Assembly: GCA_040381935.1 (NCBI GenBank) | Contig: JBEIGJ010000036.1 | Span: forward strand, 1-16,539 | DNA length: 16,539 nucleotides | Source: Casp-actino8 sp040381935 | Lineage (GTDB): Bacteria > Actinomycetota > Acidimicrobiia > Acidimicrobiales > Ilumatobacteraceae | Direction: 5' to 3' | Part shown: piece after piece, positions 1-6,493 of the stretch | How positions within the stretch are numbered: position 1 is the stretch's first letter | How the letters are laid out: each line of letters opens with the position of its first letter | The notes under the pieces: model-generated | What the model saw: only the letters and a program-made list of their open reading frames with translations | What the model was told of the DNA's origin: nothing | The model's database searches: none | Program-made: the position numbers and the translations under genes

Positions 1-615
1 CGACTGGCCTCAGTGGGGTACGAAGTGGTGATTGGCTCGCGATCACTGGAGCGGGCGACCGAGGTCGTCGCCGCCGAATTGGTGAAATTCCCCGACATCG
101 CCCCGCGCTTGTCGGCTGGCGATAATCCGACCGCGGCTGGTTGTGATGTCATCGTGGTCGCTACTCCATGGGATTCAGCGGCAGCCACAGTGCAAGAAAA
201 CGCCGCTTTCCTCGATGGCAAGATCGTCATCAGTATGGCAAATGCCTTGGTACGTGTGGCCGGGGAGTTTCAGCCTCTTCTTCCGCCTCGGGGAAGCGTT
301 GCGGCTCATGTGCAAGCTGCAGTTCCTCAGTGTCGTGTCGTGGCGGCCTTTCACCATTTGCCAGCCAAGGAACTTGGACACCTGGGAGAGCCGATCGACT
401 CCGATGTGCTGATCTGCTCTGATGACGCCGATGCCTTGAATGTCGTGAGCGACATCGTGTCTCATATTCCTGGTTGTCGTCCCTTGGATGCCGGTCAGTT
501 ATCCAATGCCACAGCAATTGAGGCCTTCACTGCAGTCTTGTTGCAGTTGAATGTGCGTTATCGCACGCGTGTGGCTCCAAAGATGACGGGTATCAAACTT
601 GACGGTTCTCGCTGA
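1..615 (+). CDS. npdG: NADPH-dependent F420 reductase, 5' end cut off by window
   Basis: The reading frame is open from the first base (Arg-Leu-Ala-Ser before the GTG at 13), so the gene starts upstream and the GTG at 13 is an internal valine. The product is expected to reduce coenzyme F420 with NADPH, or the reverse, in the cytoplasm. What remains is the NADP-binding Rossmann fold: 'VVIGSRS' after the second strand, which in this family selects NADP phosphate through Ser/Arg, then 'VIVVATPW', and the late 'AFHHLPAKEL' and 'NATAIEAFTAVLLQLN' segments typical of NpdG/Fno proteins. The ending 'KMTGI' also fits. The glycine-rich loop is outside the window. It is followed 12 bases later by mshC, so the two are probably co-transcribed. 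Its presence implies that the organism uses F420, which agrees with the luciferase-like oxidoreductase at 7506-8405. Confidence 0.88.
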   Translation, partial: RLASVGYEVVIGSRSLERATEVVAAELVKFPDIAPRLSAGDNPTAAGCDVIVVATPWDSAAATVQENAAFLDGKIVISMANALVRVAGEFQPLLPPRGSVAAHVQAAVPQCRVVAAFHHLPAKELGHLGEPIDSDVLICSDDADALNVVSDIVSHIPGCRPLDAGQLSNATAIEAFTAVLLQLNVRYRTRVAPKMTGIKLDGSR

Positions 616-627
616 AGAAGGTTTTCG

Positions 628-1794
628 ATGTCTGTCATGAAGTTGTTCGATACGGCGCGCCGAGCAGTGGTTCCTTTCGAACCAGGTCCGCTGGTGTCGA
701 TGTACACCTGTGGCATCACTCCTTATGACGCCACCCACATTGGACATGCGGCAACCTTCATCGCCTATGACGTTTTGCAGCGACGGCTCATCGATATAGG
801 GCATGAAGTGCGTTGCGTCCGCAACGTCACCGATGTCGACGACCCACTTTTTGCCAAGGCCCGAGAATTGGGCGTTCATTATCTCGATCTTGCCGCCGGT
901 GAAGAAGCCCGGTTCGAACGGGATATGGCGGCACTGAATGCTTTGCCGACTTTCTCCTCGCCTCGGGCATCGTCGGCCATTCCCGATATTCGCGGCTTCA
1001 TCGGGATGGTGCTGGAACGCGGATTCGCCTACGAAGCCCAAGGTTCGGTGTACTTCGACGTCAGTCGCTTCGATTCCTTTGGCTCGATCAGTCATTACGA
1101 CCGCGAGCAGATGCTCGCGTTTGCCCGGGAGCGTGGCGGAGATGTGGACAATCCGTCCAAACGCGATCCGCTGGACTTCGTTCTATGGCAACCTTCGGCT
1201 CCTGATGAACCGGCATGGGATGCCGTCTGGGGTGCCGGGCGTCCTGGATGGCACATCGAGTGCAGTGCTCTGGCTTTGCGCGAACTAGGTGAGACCATCG
1301 ACCTTCATGGTGGTGGATCAGACCTGATCTTCCCGCATCACGAATGCGAACGAGCCCAAAGTGAGTCAGTCACCGGACAACTTTTCGTTCGTCATTGGAT
1401 GCATGTGGCCATGGTCTTCAAAGACGGCGCGAAAATGTCCAAAAGTCTGGGCAACTTGGAATTCGTCGATGCCTTGCGTCGTCTCTGGGATCCCCGGGCC
1501 ATTCGGTTAGCCATTATCAATAATCACTATCGGCGCGAATGGGAATGGACCGATGCCTTGATGCCAGCGGCCAACAGCTTGTTAGCTGAGTGGATTGCGG
1601 TCAGTGGACCCGAACGCCAGGCACCGGAGCGACCAGACGGGGCCTTACTGGATGAAGTTCGTTCCTGTTTGGACGATGATCTCGATACCCCAGGGGCAGT
1701 GCGGGTCATTCAGTCAGCAGCGCTGGCTGGACACGATGTGGGGGATGCGGCCGCCTTATTGGGTATCGATCTTCGTCATTCTCACAGCCCGTGA
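628..1794 (+). CDS. mshC: L-cysteine:1D-myo-inositol 2-amino-2-deoxy-alpha-D-glucopyranoside ligase (MshC)
   Basis: MshC joins cysteine to GlcN-Ins with ATP, the third dedicated step of mycothiol synthesis, in the cytoplasm. It evolved from cysteinyl-tRNA synthetase. The motif 'CGITPYDATHIGHA' (residues 28-41) is the MshC form; CysS normally has CGPTVYD. Visible catalytic parts are the HIGH-like THIGH at 36-40, 'KMSKSLGN' near residue 270, and zinc ligands Cys28, the Cys of 'WHIECS' and the His of 'IFPHHEC'. At 388 residues it stops soon after the 'DDLDTPGA' helical region and lacks the anticodon-binding tail of CysS (about 460 residues), which also argues for MshC. AGAAGG at 616-621, six bases before ATG 628, supports this start; an in-frame ATG at 637 is the alternative. 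It lies 12 bases after npdG. A CysS paralogue of relaxed function is the less likely reading. Confidence 0.87.
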   Translation: MSVMKLFDTARRAVVPFEPGPLVSMYTCGITPYDATHIGHAATFIAYDVLQRRLIDIGHEVRCVRNVTDVDDPLFAKARELGVHYLDLAAGEEARFERDMAALNALPTFSSPRASSAIPDIRGFIGMVLERGFAYEAQGSVYFDVSRFDSFGSISHYDREQMLAFARERGGDVDNPSKRDPLDFVLWQPSAPDEPAWDAVWGAGRPGWHIECSALALRELGETIDLHGGGSDLIFPHHECERAQSESVTGQLFVRHWMHVAMVFKDGAKMSKSLGNLEFVDALRRLWDPRAIRLAIINNHYRREWEWTDALMPAANSLLAEWIAVSGPERQAPERPDGALLDEVRSCLDDDLDTPGAVRVIQSAALAGHDVGDAAALLGIDLRHSHSP

Positions 1795-1829
1795 ATCTAG
1801 TCACGAGCGATCCCGGCTGATCGAGATCG

Positions 1830-1860
1830 ACAGTCTTCATTCGCTCGTAACAGACTGTTT
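1830..1860 (+). terminator. Possible terminator of the npdG-mshC transcript
   Basis: ACAGTCT (1830-1836) and AGACTGT (1852-1858) are perfect 7-bp inverted copies around a 15-base loop, followed by two further T residues. It lies 36 bases after the mshC stop codon. The stem is short and the T tract minimal, so this is a weak Rho-independent candidate. It overlaps another palindrome at 1846-1863 that could compete with it. Confidence 0.35.
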
Positions 1861-1863
1861 ACG
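1846..1863. repeat. Near-perfect palindrome upstream of plsC
   Basis: CGTAACAG (1846-1853), a central A, and CTGTTTACG (1855-1863) are inverted copies apart from one extra base in the right arm. There is almost no loop, so it suits a dimeric repressor site better than an RNA hairpin. The right arm GTTTACG reappears inverted as CGTAAAC at 1893-1899, inside the putative plsC -10 region. No regulator gene is adjacent. Function is inference. Confidence 0.4.
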
Positions 1864-1894
1864 ACTCGACCTATCTTCCCCCTCGATGAGACCG

Positions 1895-1900
1895 TAAACT
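1895..1900 (+). promoter_or_regulatory. Putative -10 box of plsC
   Basis: TAAACT fits the actinobacterial -10 form TAnnnT and sits in the 12-mer GACCGTAAACTC (1890-1901), which recurs exactly in front of thrS (2708-2719). A transcript from here would have a leader of about 35 bases containing the hairpin at 1904-1921 and the ribosome binding site at 1928-1936. I see no good -35 box. Confidence 0.4.
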
Positions 1901-1903
1901 CCC

Positions 1904-1921
1904 CGCACGATTGATTGTGCG
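1904..1921 (+). promoter_or_regulatory. Small hairpin in the plsC 5' leader
   Basis: CGCACGA and TTGTGCG can pair over 7 bp, including one G-U pair, with a TTGA loop. The hairpin ends 6 bases before the GAGGGGAGG ribosome binding site (1928-1936). It could stabilise the leader or influence ribosome access. No ligand-binding architecture is apparent and it is too small for a known riboswitch. Confidence 0.35.
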
Positions 1922-1941
1922 AGGACCGAGGGGAGGATGCG

Positions 1942-2709
1942 ATGAAAGCACGGGGAGCCGGGAAAGCTCAGAGTCGGGCGCGTGCAGTCCTGGGTCCTCC
2001 GGCTCGTCGTCTTTGGAAGATCGATATCTCTGGTCTCGATCGGTTACCCGATGATGGACCGGCCATCCTCTGCCCAAATCACATCAGCTTTTTGGATTCG
2101 GCCTTCTTGATGCTGACTCTGCCGCGGAATATCTCTTTCGTGGGAAAAGCCGAATACATGGATTCGTGGAAGACCAAATTCCTTTTCCCGATGATGGGAA
2201 TGATTCCAATCGACCGCTCTGGTGGCGAAAAGAGTCAGGCAGCTTTGGATGCAGCACGTGAAGTTCTCGAGCGCGGGGAACTTTTCGGCATGTTCCCCGA
2301 AGGCACGCGCAGTCGTGATGGTTGTCTGTATAAGGGGCGAACGGGCGCTGCTCGCTTGGCCACCGCGGTTGGATGCCCGATCTATCCGGTGGGGATCGTT
2401 GGCACCGATCTAATACAACCGCCAGATGCCAAGGTGCCCAAGATCTTCAAACATTGCTCGATCACTATTGGCCGACCGGTGAAACCCGAACGGTACGACC
2501 GCAGTGGGGAACCGCAGCGGATTTGGCGCTCCATGATTGACGAAGTGATGTTCGAGATCCGCGAGATGACCGGTCAGGTTTACAAGAACATTTATGCCGG
2601 GAAGACGTCCACCTCGGAGACAGTCGTCGTGTCACGAGTGGCTCAGATGAATGATCCTTCTGCTGGAGAAGAGGTCGGCCAAATCAACCACGCTGAGGTT
2701 GATGCCTGA
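1942..2709 (+). CDS. plsC: 1-acyl-sn-glycerol-3-phosphate acyltransferase family protein
   Basis: PlsC-type enzymes acylate the sn-2 position of lysophosphatidic acid to give phosphatidic acid, at the inner face of the membrane. The HX4D catalytic motif is seen as 'NHISFLD' (His47, Asp52) and the substrate motif as 'FPEGTRS' (118-124). 'GMIPIDR' at 86-92 is the usual third block and 'YPVGIVGTD' a fourth. The protein has 255 residues, with about 40 polar C-terminal residues beyond the core. ATG 1942 is preferred because GAGGGGAGG (1928-1936) lies five bases upstream; the in-frame GTG at 1915 would precede that site. The gap from mshC is 147 bases with repeats, so it probably has its own promoter. 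The exact acyl acceptor cannot be read from sequence. Confidence 0.85.
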   Translation: MKARGAGKAQSRARAVLGPPARRLWKIDISGLDRLPDDGPAILCPNHISFLDSAFLMLTLPRNISFVGKAEYMDSWKTKFLFPMMGMIPIDRSGGEKSQAALDAAREVLERGELFGMFPEGTRSRDGCLYKGRTGAARLATAVGCPIYPVGIVGTDLIQPPDAKVPKIFKHCSITIGRPVKPERYDRSGEPQRIWRSMIDEVMFEIREMTGQVYKNIYAGKTSTSETVVVSRVAQMNDPSAGEEVGQINHAEVDA

Positions 2710-2712
2710 CCG

Positions 2713-2718
2713 TAAACT
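2713..2718 (+). promoter_or_regulatory. Putative -10 box for leaderless thrS mRNA
   Basis: TAAACT ends nine bases before the thrS ATG at 2728, and no Shine-Dalgarno sequence lies between. Transcription would begin at or close to the ATG. The surrounding 12-mer GACCGTAAACTC (2708-2719) is identical to the one at 1890-1901 before plsC and overlaps the last bases of the plsC stop codon. Confidence 0.5.
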
Positions 2719-2727
2719 CGTACGGGC

Positions 2728-4695
2728 ATGGCCGACATCACAATTTCCCTTCCCGATGGTTCGCAGAGATCAGTTCTCGCTGGTTCGACCGTTTTCGATC
2801 TGGCGCAGGGCATCAGTCGCAACTTGGCTAAATCAGCCGTAGCGGCTCGGGTCAATGGCCAGGAGGCCGATCTCGATACCACTTTGACCAACGGTGTTTC
2901 GGTGCAGATCGTGACTGGCGATACCGATGATGGTCGCCATGTTCTCCGCCACTCCACGGCCCATGTTCTGGCTCAAGCGGTCACCCAGTTGTACCCGGGA
3001 GCGAAATACACGATTGGACCAGCCATCGAAAACGGTTTCTATTACGACTTCGACCTCGGGGGACGCACTTTCACCGAGGCCGATCTCGAACGGGTGGAGG
3101 CCAAGATGCGGGAGATCATTGCCGCCAATCAGCCTTTCGAACGATCCGAGATGCCCATCGATGAAGCGTTGGCCATGTTCAAGGATCAGCCCTATAAATG
3201 CGAGATCATCAATCGCGTTCGTTCTGGCGGGGCCGATGGCTCTGATGCGGGGGAAGTTGGATCCAGCGGCGACTCCGTGAGCGTGTACCGCAATTCCCCG
3301 GAATTTGTCGATCTCTGTTTGGGGCCCCACGTTCCGAGTACGGGGAAACTGGGCCACTTCACCTTGCAGAAAGTTTCTGCTGCCTACTGGCGTGGCAATG
3401 AAAAAGGTCCGGTTCTTCAGCGTATTTACGGAACGGCCTGGGAGAGCAAGACGGCATTGGCCGAACATCTTCATCGCTTGGTTGAGGCTGAGCGTCGCGA
3501 CCATCGTCGCTTGAGCGTGGATCTGGATCTGTTGTCATTTCCGACCGAGCTCGGTGGGGGGCTTGCGGTGTGGCATCCCAAGGGAGCCATAATCCGCAAG
3601 CTGATGGAGGACTACAGCCGCTCTCGACATCAAAGCGGCGGCTACCAATTCGTCTTCACACCGCATTTATCGAATGCCACCTTGTTCCAGACGTCCGGAC
3701 ATTTGGACTTCTACGCCGACGGGATGTACCCGCCGATGGAGATGGACAACGGGACCTATTACCCCAAGCCGATGAACTGCCCCATGCATTGCCTGATCTA
3801 TCGCGGGCGTCAGCGGAGCTATCGCGAATTACCCTTGCGGCTTTTCGAATTGGGAACCGTTTACCGCTATGAGCGGGCAGGAACCCTCCACGGGCTTTTG
3901 CGTATTCGCGGTTTTACCCAAGACGACAGTCATATCTATTGCACCCGTGAACAATTACAAGATGAGATCATTTCCTTGCTGGATTTCATCGTCAGCGTGC
4001 TTCGGGCATTCGGATTCGAAGACTTCTCTTTCAATTTGGCCACCAAGGATCCAGAAAAATACGTGGGATCCGACGACATTTGGGCTGAGGCCACGCAAGC
4101 GCTGGCCAACGCAATGGAGAGTCATGGTGTGGAATACGCCGTGAAAGAAGGCGATGCCGCCTTCTATGGTCCGAAGATCGATATTCACGTGCGCGATGCA
4201 ATTGGTCGTACCTGGCAGCTCTCGACTATCCAATGTGATTTCAATTTGCCGGAACGCTTCGATCTGGAATACGTCGCGAACGATGGCACCAGGCAACGGC
4301 CGATCATGATTCACAGCGCCCTTTTCGGTTCCATCGAGCGATTCTTCGGTGTGTTGGTCGAGCATTACGCCGGCGCATTCCCGACATGGTTGAGTCCGGT
4401 TCAAGTCCGCATCCTGCCCGTTGCTGAAAGTCATGAGGCCTACGCAGCTGAAGTTTTGAAGAACCTGATCGATCACGGCTTGCGGGCGGAAGTGGTTGAG
4501 GCCAATGATCCGTTGGGTAAGCGCATTCGTTCTTCGAAAATGGAGAAGGTTCCGTATGTTCTCGTGGTCGGAGATGATGATGTGGCGCATCGAACAGTGG
4601 GGGTGAACGCCCGAGAGTCCGATGTGGAGCGTGATGTGCCGGTGGACGATTTCGTGGCTCGCCTCGACGTGGAACTTCGCTCCACTCGTCTTTGA
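2728..4695 (+). CDS. thrS: Threonine--tRNA ligase
   Basis: This enzyme charges tRNA-Thr and edits mischarged Ser-tRNA-Thr in the cytoplasm. It has 655 residues, the usual full length. In order: an N-terminal TGS domain (about 1-64); an editing domain with 'HSTAH' (75-79) and Cys197/His201 of 'CLGPH'; a class II catalytic core with zinc ligands Cys351 ('MNCPMHC'), His402 ('DDSHIY') and His529 ('IMIHSAL'); motif 2 around 'YRYERAGTLHGLLRIRGF'; motif 3 'GSIERFFGVLVEH'; and a C-terminal anticodon-binding domain. Ser530 stands where most bacterial ThrRS sequences I recall have Arg ('IHRAL'). The ATG at 2728 has no ribosome binding site but a -10-like box just upstream, so the mRNA is probably leaderless. 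It starts the thrS-HIT-pgsA-patA block also found in mycobacteria. Confidence 0.97.
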   Translation: MADITISLPDGSQRSVLAGSTVFDLAQGISRNLAKSAVAARVNGQEADLDTTLTNGVSVQIVTGDTDDGRHVLRHSTAHVLAQAVTQLYPGAKYTIGPAIENGFYYDFDLGGRTFTEADLERVEAKMREIIAANQPFERSEMPIDEALAMFKDQPYKCEIINRVRSGGADGSDAGEVGSSGDSVSVYRNSPEFVDLCLGPHVPSTGKLGHFTLQKVSAAYWRGNEKGPVLQRIYGTAWESKTALAEHLHRLVEAERRDHRRLSVDLDLLSFPTELGGGLAVWHPKGAIIRKLMEDYSRSRHQSGGYQFVFTPHLSNATLFQTSGHLDFYADGMYPPMEMDNGTYYPKPMNCPMHCLIYRGRQRSYRELPLRLFELGTVYRYERAGTLHGLLRIRGFTQDDSHIYCTREQLQDEIISLLDFIVSVLRAFGFEDFSFNLATKDPEKYVGSDDIWAEATQALANAMESHGVEYAVKEGDAAFYGPKIDIHVRDAIGRTWQLSTIQCDFNLPERFDLEYVANDGTRQRPIMIHSALFGSIERFFGVLVEHYAGAFPTWLSPVQVRILPVAESHEAYAAEVLKNLIDHGLRAEVVEANDPLGKRIRSSKMEKVPYVLVVGDDDVAHRTVGVNARESDVERDVPVDDFVARLDVELRSTRL

Positions 4696-4713
4696 CGATT
4701 GAGGAAAAGAGTC

Positions 4714-5247
4714 ATGGTGGACATTTTGTGGTCGGGATGGCGATCGGAGTACATCTTCAACCTGCCTGCGCAACGCTCGTCAACGGATCAACCCCAGCCG
4801 TTGAGCCCAAGTATCTTTCGGAGGATTCTGGAAGCCGAAGTCAGCGATGAGGACAGCTTCATCATTCATCGCGGGCAGCAGGTGTTTGCCATCATGAACT
4901 CCTATCCCTATGCGGTTGGTCATTTCATGGTTCTGCCGTATCGCCAAGTGGCCGAGTTGGAGGCCTTGACCCCGGAAGAGTCTTCTGAACTGTGGAGCAC
5001 GGTGAACGAGGCGGTGGCAGTGGCCAAAACTGTTCTGGCACCGCACGGACTGAACATCGGAGTCAATCTTGGTGCAGCGGCCGGAGGAAGCATCAATGAG
5101 CACTTGCATGTCCATGTCGTGCCGCGGTGGCACGGTGACAACAATTTCTTGGTCGCAACGGCTCAGACGAAGTCGATATCGGAAGCGCTCGATGTCACAG
5201 CGCATCGTTTACGTCGAGGCTGGCAGGAACTTCGGACGGGACAATAG
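4714..5247 (+). CDS. HIT-family protein, AP4A phosphorylase/hydrolase-like
   Basis: Histidine-triad proteins hydrolyse or phosphorolyse nucleotide phosphates such as diadenosine tetraphosphate, with the middle histidine of the triad as nucleophile. 'NEHLHVHVVPRW' carries the triad at His130, His132 and His134. 'LWSGWRSEYIF' near the N-terminus corresponds to the 'LWTPWR..YI' opening of actinobacterial members, and 'NSYPYAVGHFMVLPYR' (62-77) is the family core. The CxxC zinc pair common in this subgroup is absent: the equivalent segment reads 'PSIFRRI'. The length is 177 residues. ATG 4714 is chosen because GAGGAAAAG (4701-4709) lies four bases upstream; TTG 4699 is an alternative. It follows thrS by 18 bases, as in mycobacteria, where the HIT gene also lies between thrS and pgsA. 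The natural substrate is not determined by sequence. Confidence 0.9.
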   Translation: MVDILWSGWRSEYIFNLPAQRSSTDQPQPLSPSIFRRILEAEVSDEDSFIIHRGQQVFAIMNSYPYAVGHFMVLPYRQVAELEALTPEESSELWSTVNEAVAVAKTVLAPHGLNIGVNLGAAAGGSINEHLHVHVVPRWHGDNNFLVATAQTKSISEALDVTAHRLRRGWQELRTGQ

Positions 5248-5256
5248 GGTGATCTC

Positions 5257-5745
5257 ATGAGCGACTCTGCTGAATACCGCGATCGGCTACCCGATGAACT
5301 GGTGGCGATCACGCATTCCGCCGAGTATTCATTTCCCGATAACAGTCGGCGCCGGATACCGGGCTTCATGTACATCATTCTCGGGGGAGCGACGGGTGCT
5401 TTGGCCATCATTCGCGGGGATGATGGGCCTTTGATCAATAGTGGACTTCTGGCTGGAGCGGTACTTCTGGTGCTGATCGGGGCGATTTCGATGAGCTCGG
5501 GTTGGGCTATGTCGATTGATGAACAGGGGGCCCTGGCCGCGGCGGGGTCTGCAGTGGGTTTCGCAGTCGGACATGCTTCGGCTCAGCAGGTGTGGCGTGG
5601 TATTCGAAGCCGTCCCACCTGGCGCGTTTTGTGTTATTCCAGCGAGGACCCGCCACGTCAGCGGGCCTTAGTACTGGTCGATGCCGTGACGGGCCAGGTG
5701 GTCGAAAAGCTGGCCCAAGACAGTCCTGAAGCCTGGACCAACTGA
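5257..5745 (+). CDS. Unknown protein with two predicted membrane helices
   Basis: I do not recognise the family. The 162-residue protein has a polar N-terminus (1-35, with 'SRRR' just before the membrane), two hydrophobic stretches at about 37-53 and 61-82, and a soluble C-terminal region (about 85-162). That region has a glycine/alanine-rich part ('AAAGSAVGFAVGHASA'), then 'GIRSRPTWRVLCYSSEDPP' and 'RALVLVDAVTGQVVEKL'. The Arg-rich pre-membrane segment suggests an N-terminus inside; two helices would then leave the C-terminal domain inside as well. The start is well supported: AGGGTGATC (5246-5254) matches the anti-Shine-Dalgarno sequence and lies two bases before the ATG. It overlaps the HIT stop-codon region in the same transcript and precedes pgsA, so a membrane-lipid role is possible but only by context. 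Codon usage looks like that of its neighbours. Confidence 0.8.
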   Translation: MSDSAEYRDRLPDELVAITHSAEYSFPDNSRRRIPGFMYIILGGATGALAIIRGDDGPLINSGLLAGAVLLVLIGAISMSSGWAMSIDEQGALAAAGSAVGFAVGHASAQQVWRGIRSRPTWRVLCYSSEDPPRQRALVLVDAVTGQVVEKLAQDSPEAWTN

Positions 5746-5785
5746 GCCGGTGAGCGGTAGTCCGTGGTACTGGGCGCCGAGCACC

Positions 5786-5791
5786 TAGACT
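5786..5791 (+). promoter_or_regulatory. Putative -10 box for leaderless pgsA mRNA
   Basis: TAGACT ends six bases before the pgsA ATG (5798) and nothing resembling a Shine-Dalgarno site lies in front of that ATG. The 52-base gap from the preceding gene leaves room for a promoter. No convincing -35 element is seen. Confidence 0.5.
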
Positions 5792-5797
5792 GCTGCG

Positions 5798-6487
5798 ATG
5801 TTTGACGGTCATCTCCGGACCTCGGTCGACCGGGCCGTGAAACCCATTGGCGATCGTCTGCGTCGGACGCGTTTATCCCCAGATCACCTGACCGTTGCTG
5901 GTCTGGTCATTGCCGGAGGGGCTGCCGTGGCTATCGGTGCCGGGTACTTGGCCTTGGGTTTGCTCTTGGTCATTTTGGCGGCCCTTCCCGATCTCCTTGA
6001 TGGAGCGTTGGCCAAGGCGTCCAATACTTCGAGTCAACGGGGAGCATTTTTTGATTCGGTCGTGGACCGCGTCACCGACTTCTTACTGTTCGGTGGTGTG
6101 GCGTGGTATTTCGCAGCCACCGAATCGCCGTATCTCACCGTCCTACCTTTCGCCGTAGCGGGAATGAGCGGGGTGATTTCCTACGAACGCGCCAAAGCCG
6201 AGTCGCTCGGACTGTCGGCCAAGGGTGGTTTGATGGAGCGTGCTGAACGCATCATCATGTTGTGTCTGGGTTTGCTATTCCCACCGCTTCTCATTCCGAT
6301 TCTGTGGATCATGCTGGTTTTGACCACGGTGACCGCTCTCCAGCGATTCTTCAAAGTGTGGAATCAAGCCGCAGTTGCGCCGGTGACGGCTGCTCGGATC
6401 GAGTTGCGTCGTTCGCGTCGTCAGAGTCGGCGGGTGGCCCGAGTGTCGCGGCGGACCCGGGCCTCGGGTTTGCGGCGTCAACGCTGA
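5798..6487 (+). CDS. pgsA: CDP-alcohol phosphatidyltransferase, probable phosphatidylinositol phosphate synthase
   Basis: PIP synthase transfers diacylglycerol phosphate from CDP-diacylglycerol to inositol 3-phosphate in the membrane, giving the PI precursor that PIMs are built on. The CDP-alcohol signature spans residues 65-90: Asp65, Asp68, Gly69, Ala72, Gly82, Asp86 and Asp90 are all present. The usual Arg after the Ala is Lys73. 'VISYERAKAESLGL' and 'GGLMERAERIIM' match the PIP-synthase subfamily (mycobacterial PgsA1 has a comparable ISY-KARAE-GL and GG-ERPER pattern). Several membrane helices are evident (about 32-60, 95-110, 112-127, 150-180). The last 30 residues are very rich in arginine. 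The next gene, patA, starts six bases downstream. The alternative is phosphatidylglycerophosphate synthase, but the ERAER segment and neighbours favour PIP synthase. Confidence 0.87.
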   Translation: MFDGHLRTSVDRAVKPIGDRLRRTRLSPDHLTVAGLVIAGGAAVAIGAGYLALGLLLVILAALPDLLDGALAKASNTSSQRGAFFDSVVDRVTDFLLFGGVAWYFAATESPYLTVLPFAVAGMSGVISYERAKAESLGLSAKGGLMERAERIIMLCLGLLFPPLLIPILWIMLVLTTVTALQRFFKVWNQAAVAPVTAARIELRRSRRQSRRVARVSRRTRASGLRRQR

Positions 6488-6493
6488 GGGACC

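Noticed and set aside
499..1095. 198-codon open frame on the minus strand
   Set aside because: It is antisense to the npdG end and the MshC catalytic core, which are clearly the real genes.
628..1794. Cysteinyl-tRNA synthetase (cysS) as the identity of this gene
   Set aside because: The 'CGITPYDATHIGHA' motif and the missing anticodon-binding tail are MshC features.
2833..3504. 223-codon open frame on the minus strand
   Set aside because: It is a shadow of the thrS TGS and editing domains, with no ribosome binding site or known motif.
3955..4773. 272-codon open frame on the minus strand
   Set aside because: It lies antisense to thrS, whose conserved motifs run through the same bases. Its translation shows no recognisable domain. 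Long antisense frames are common in G+C-rich genes.
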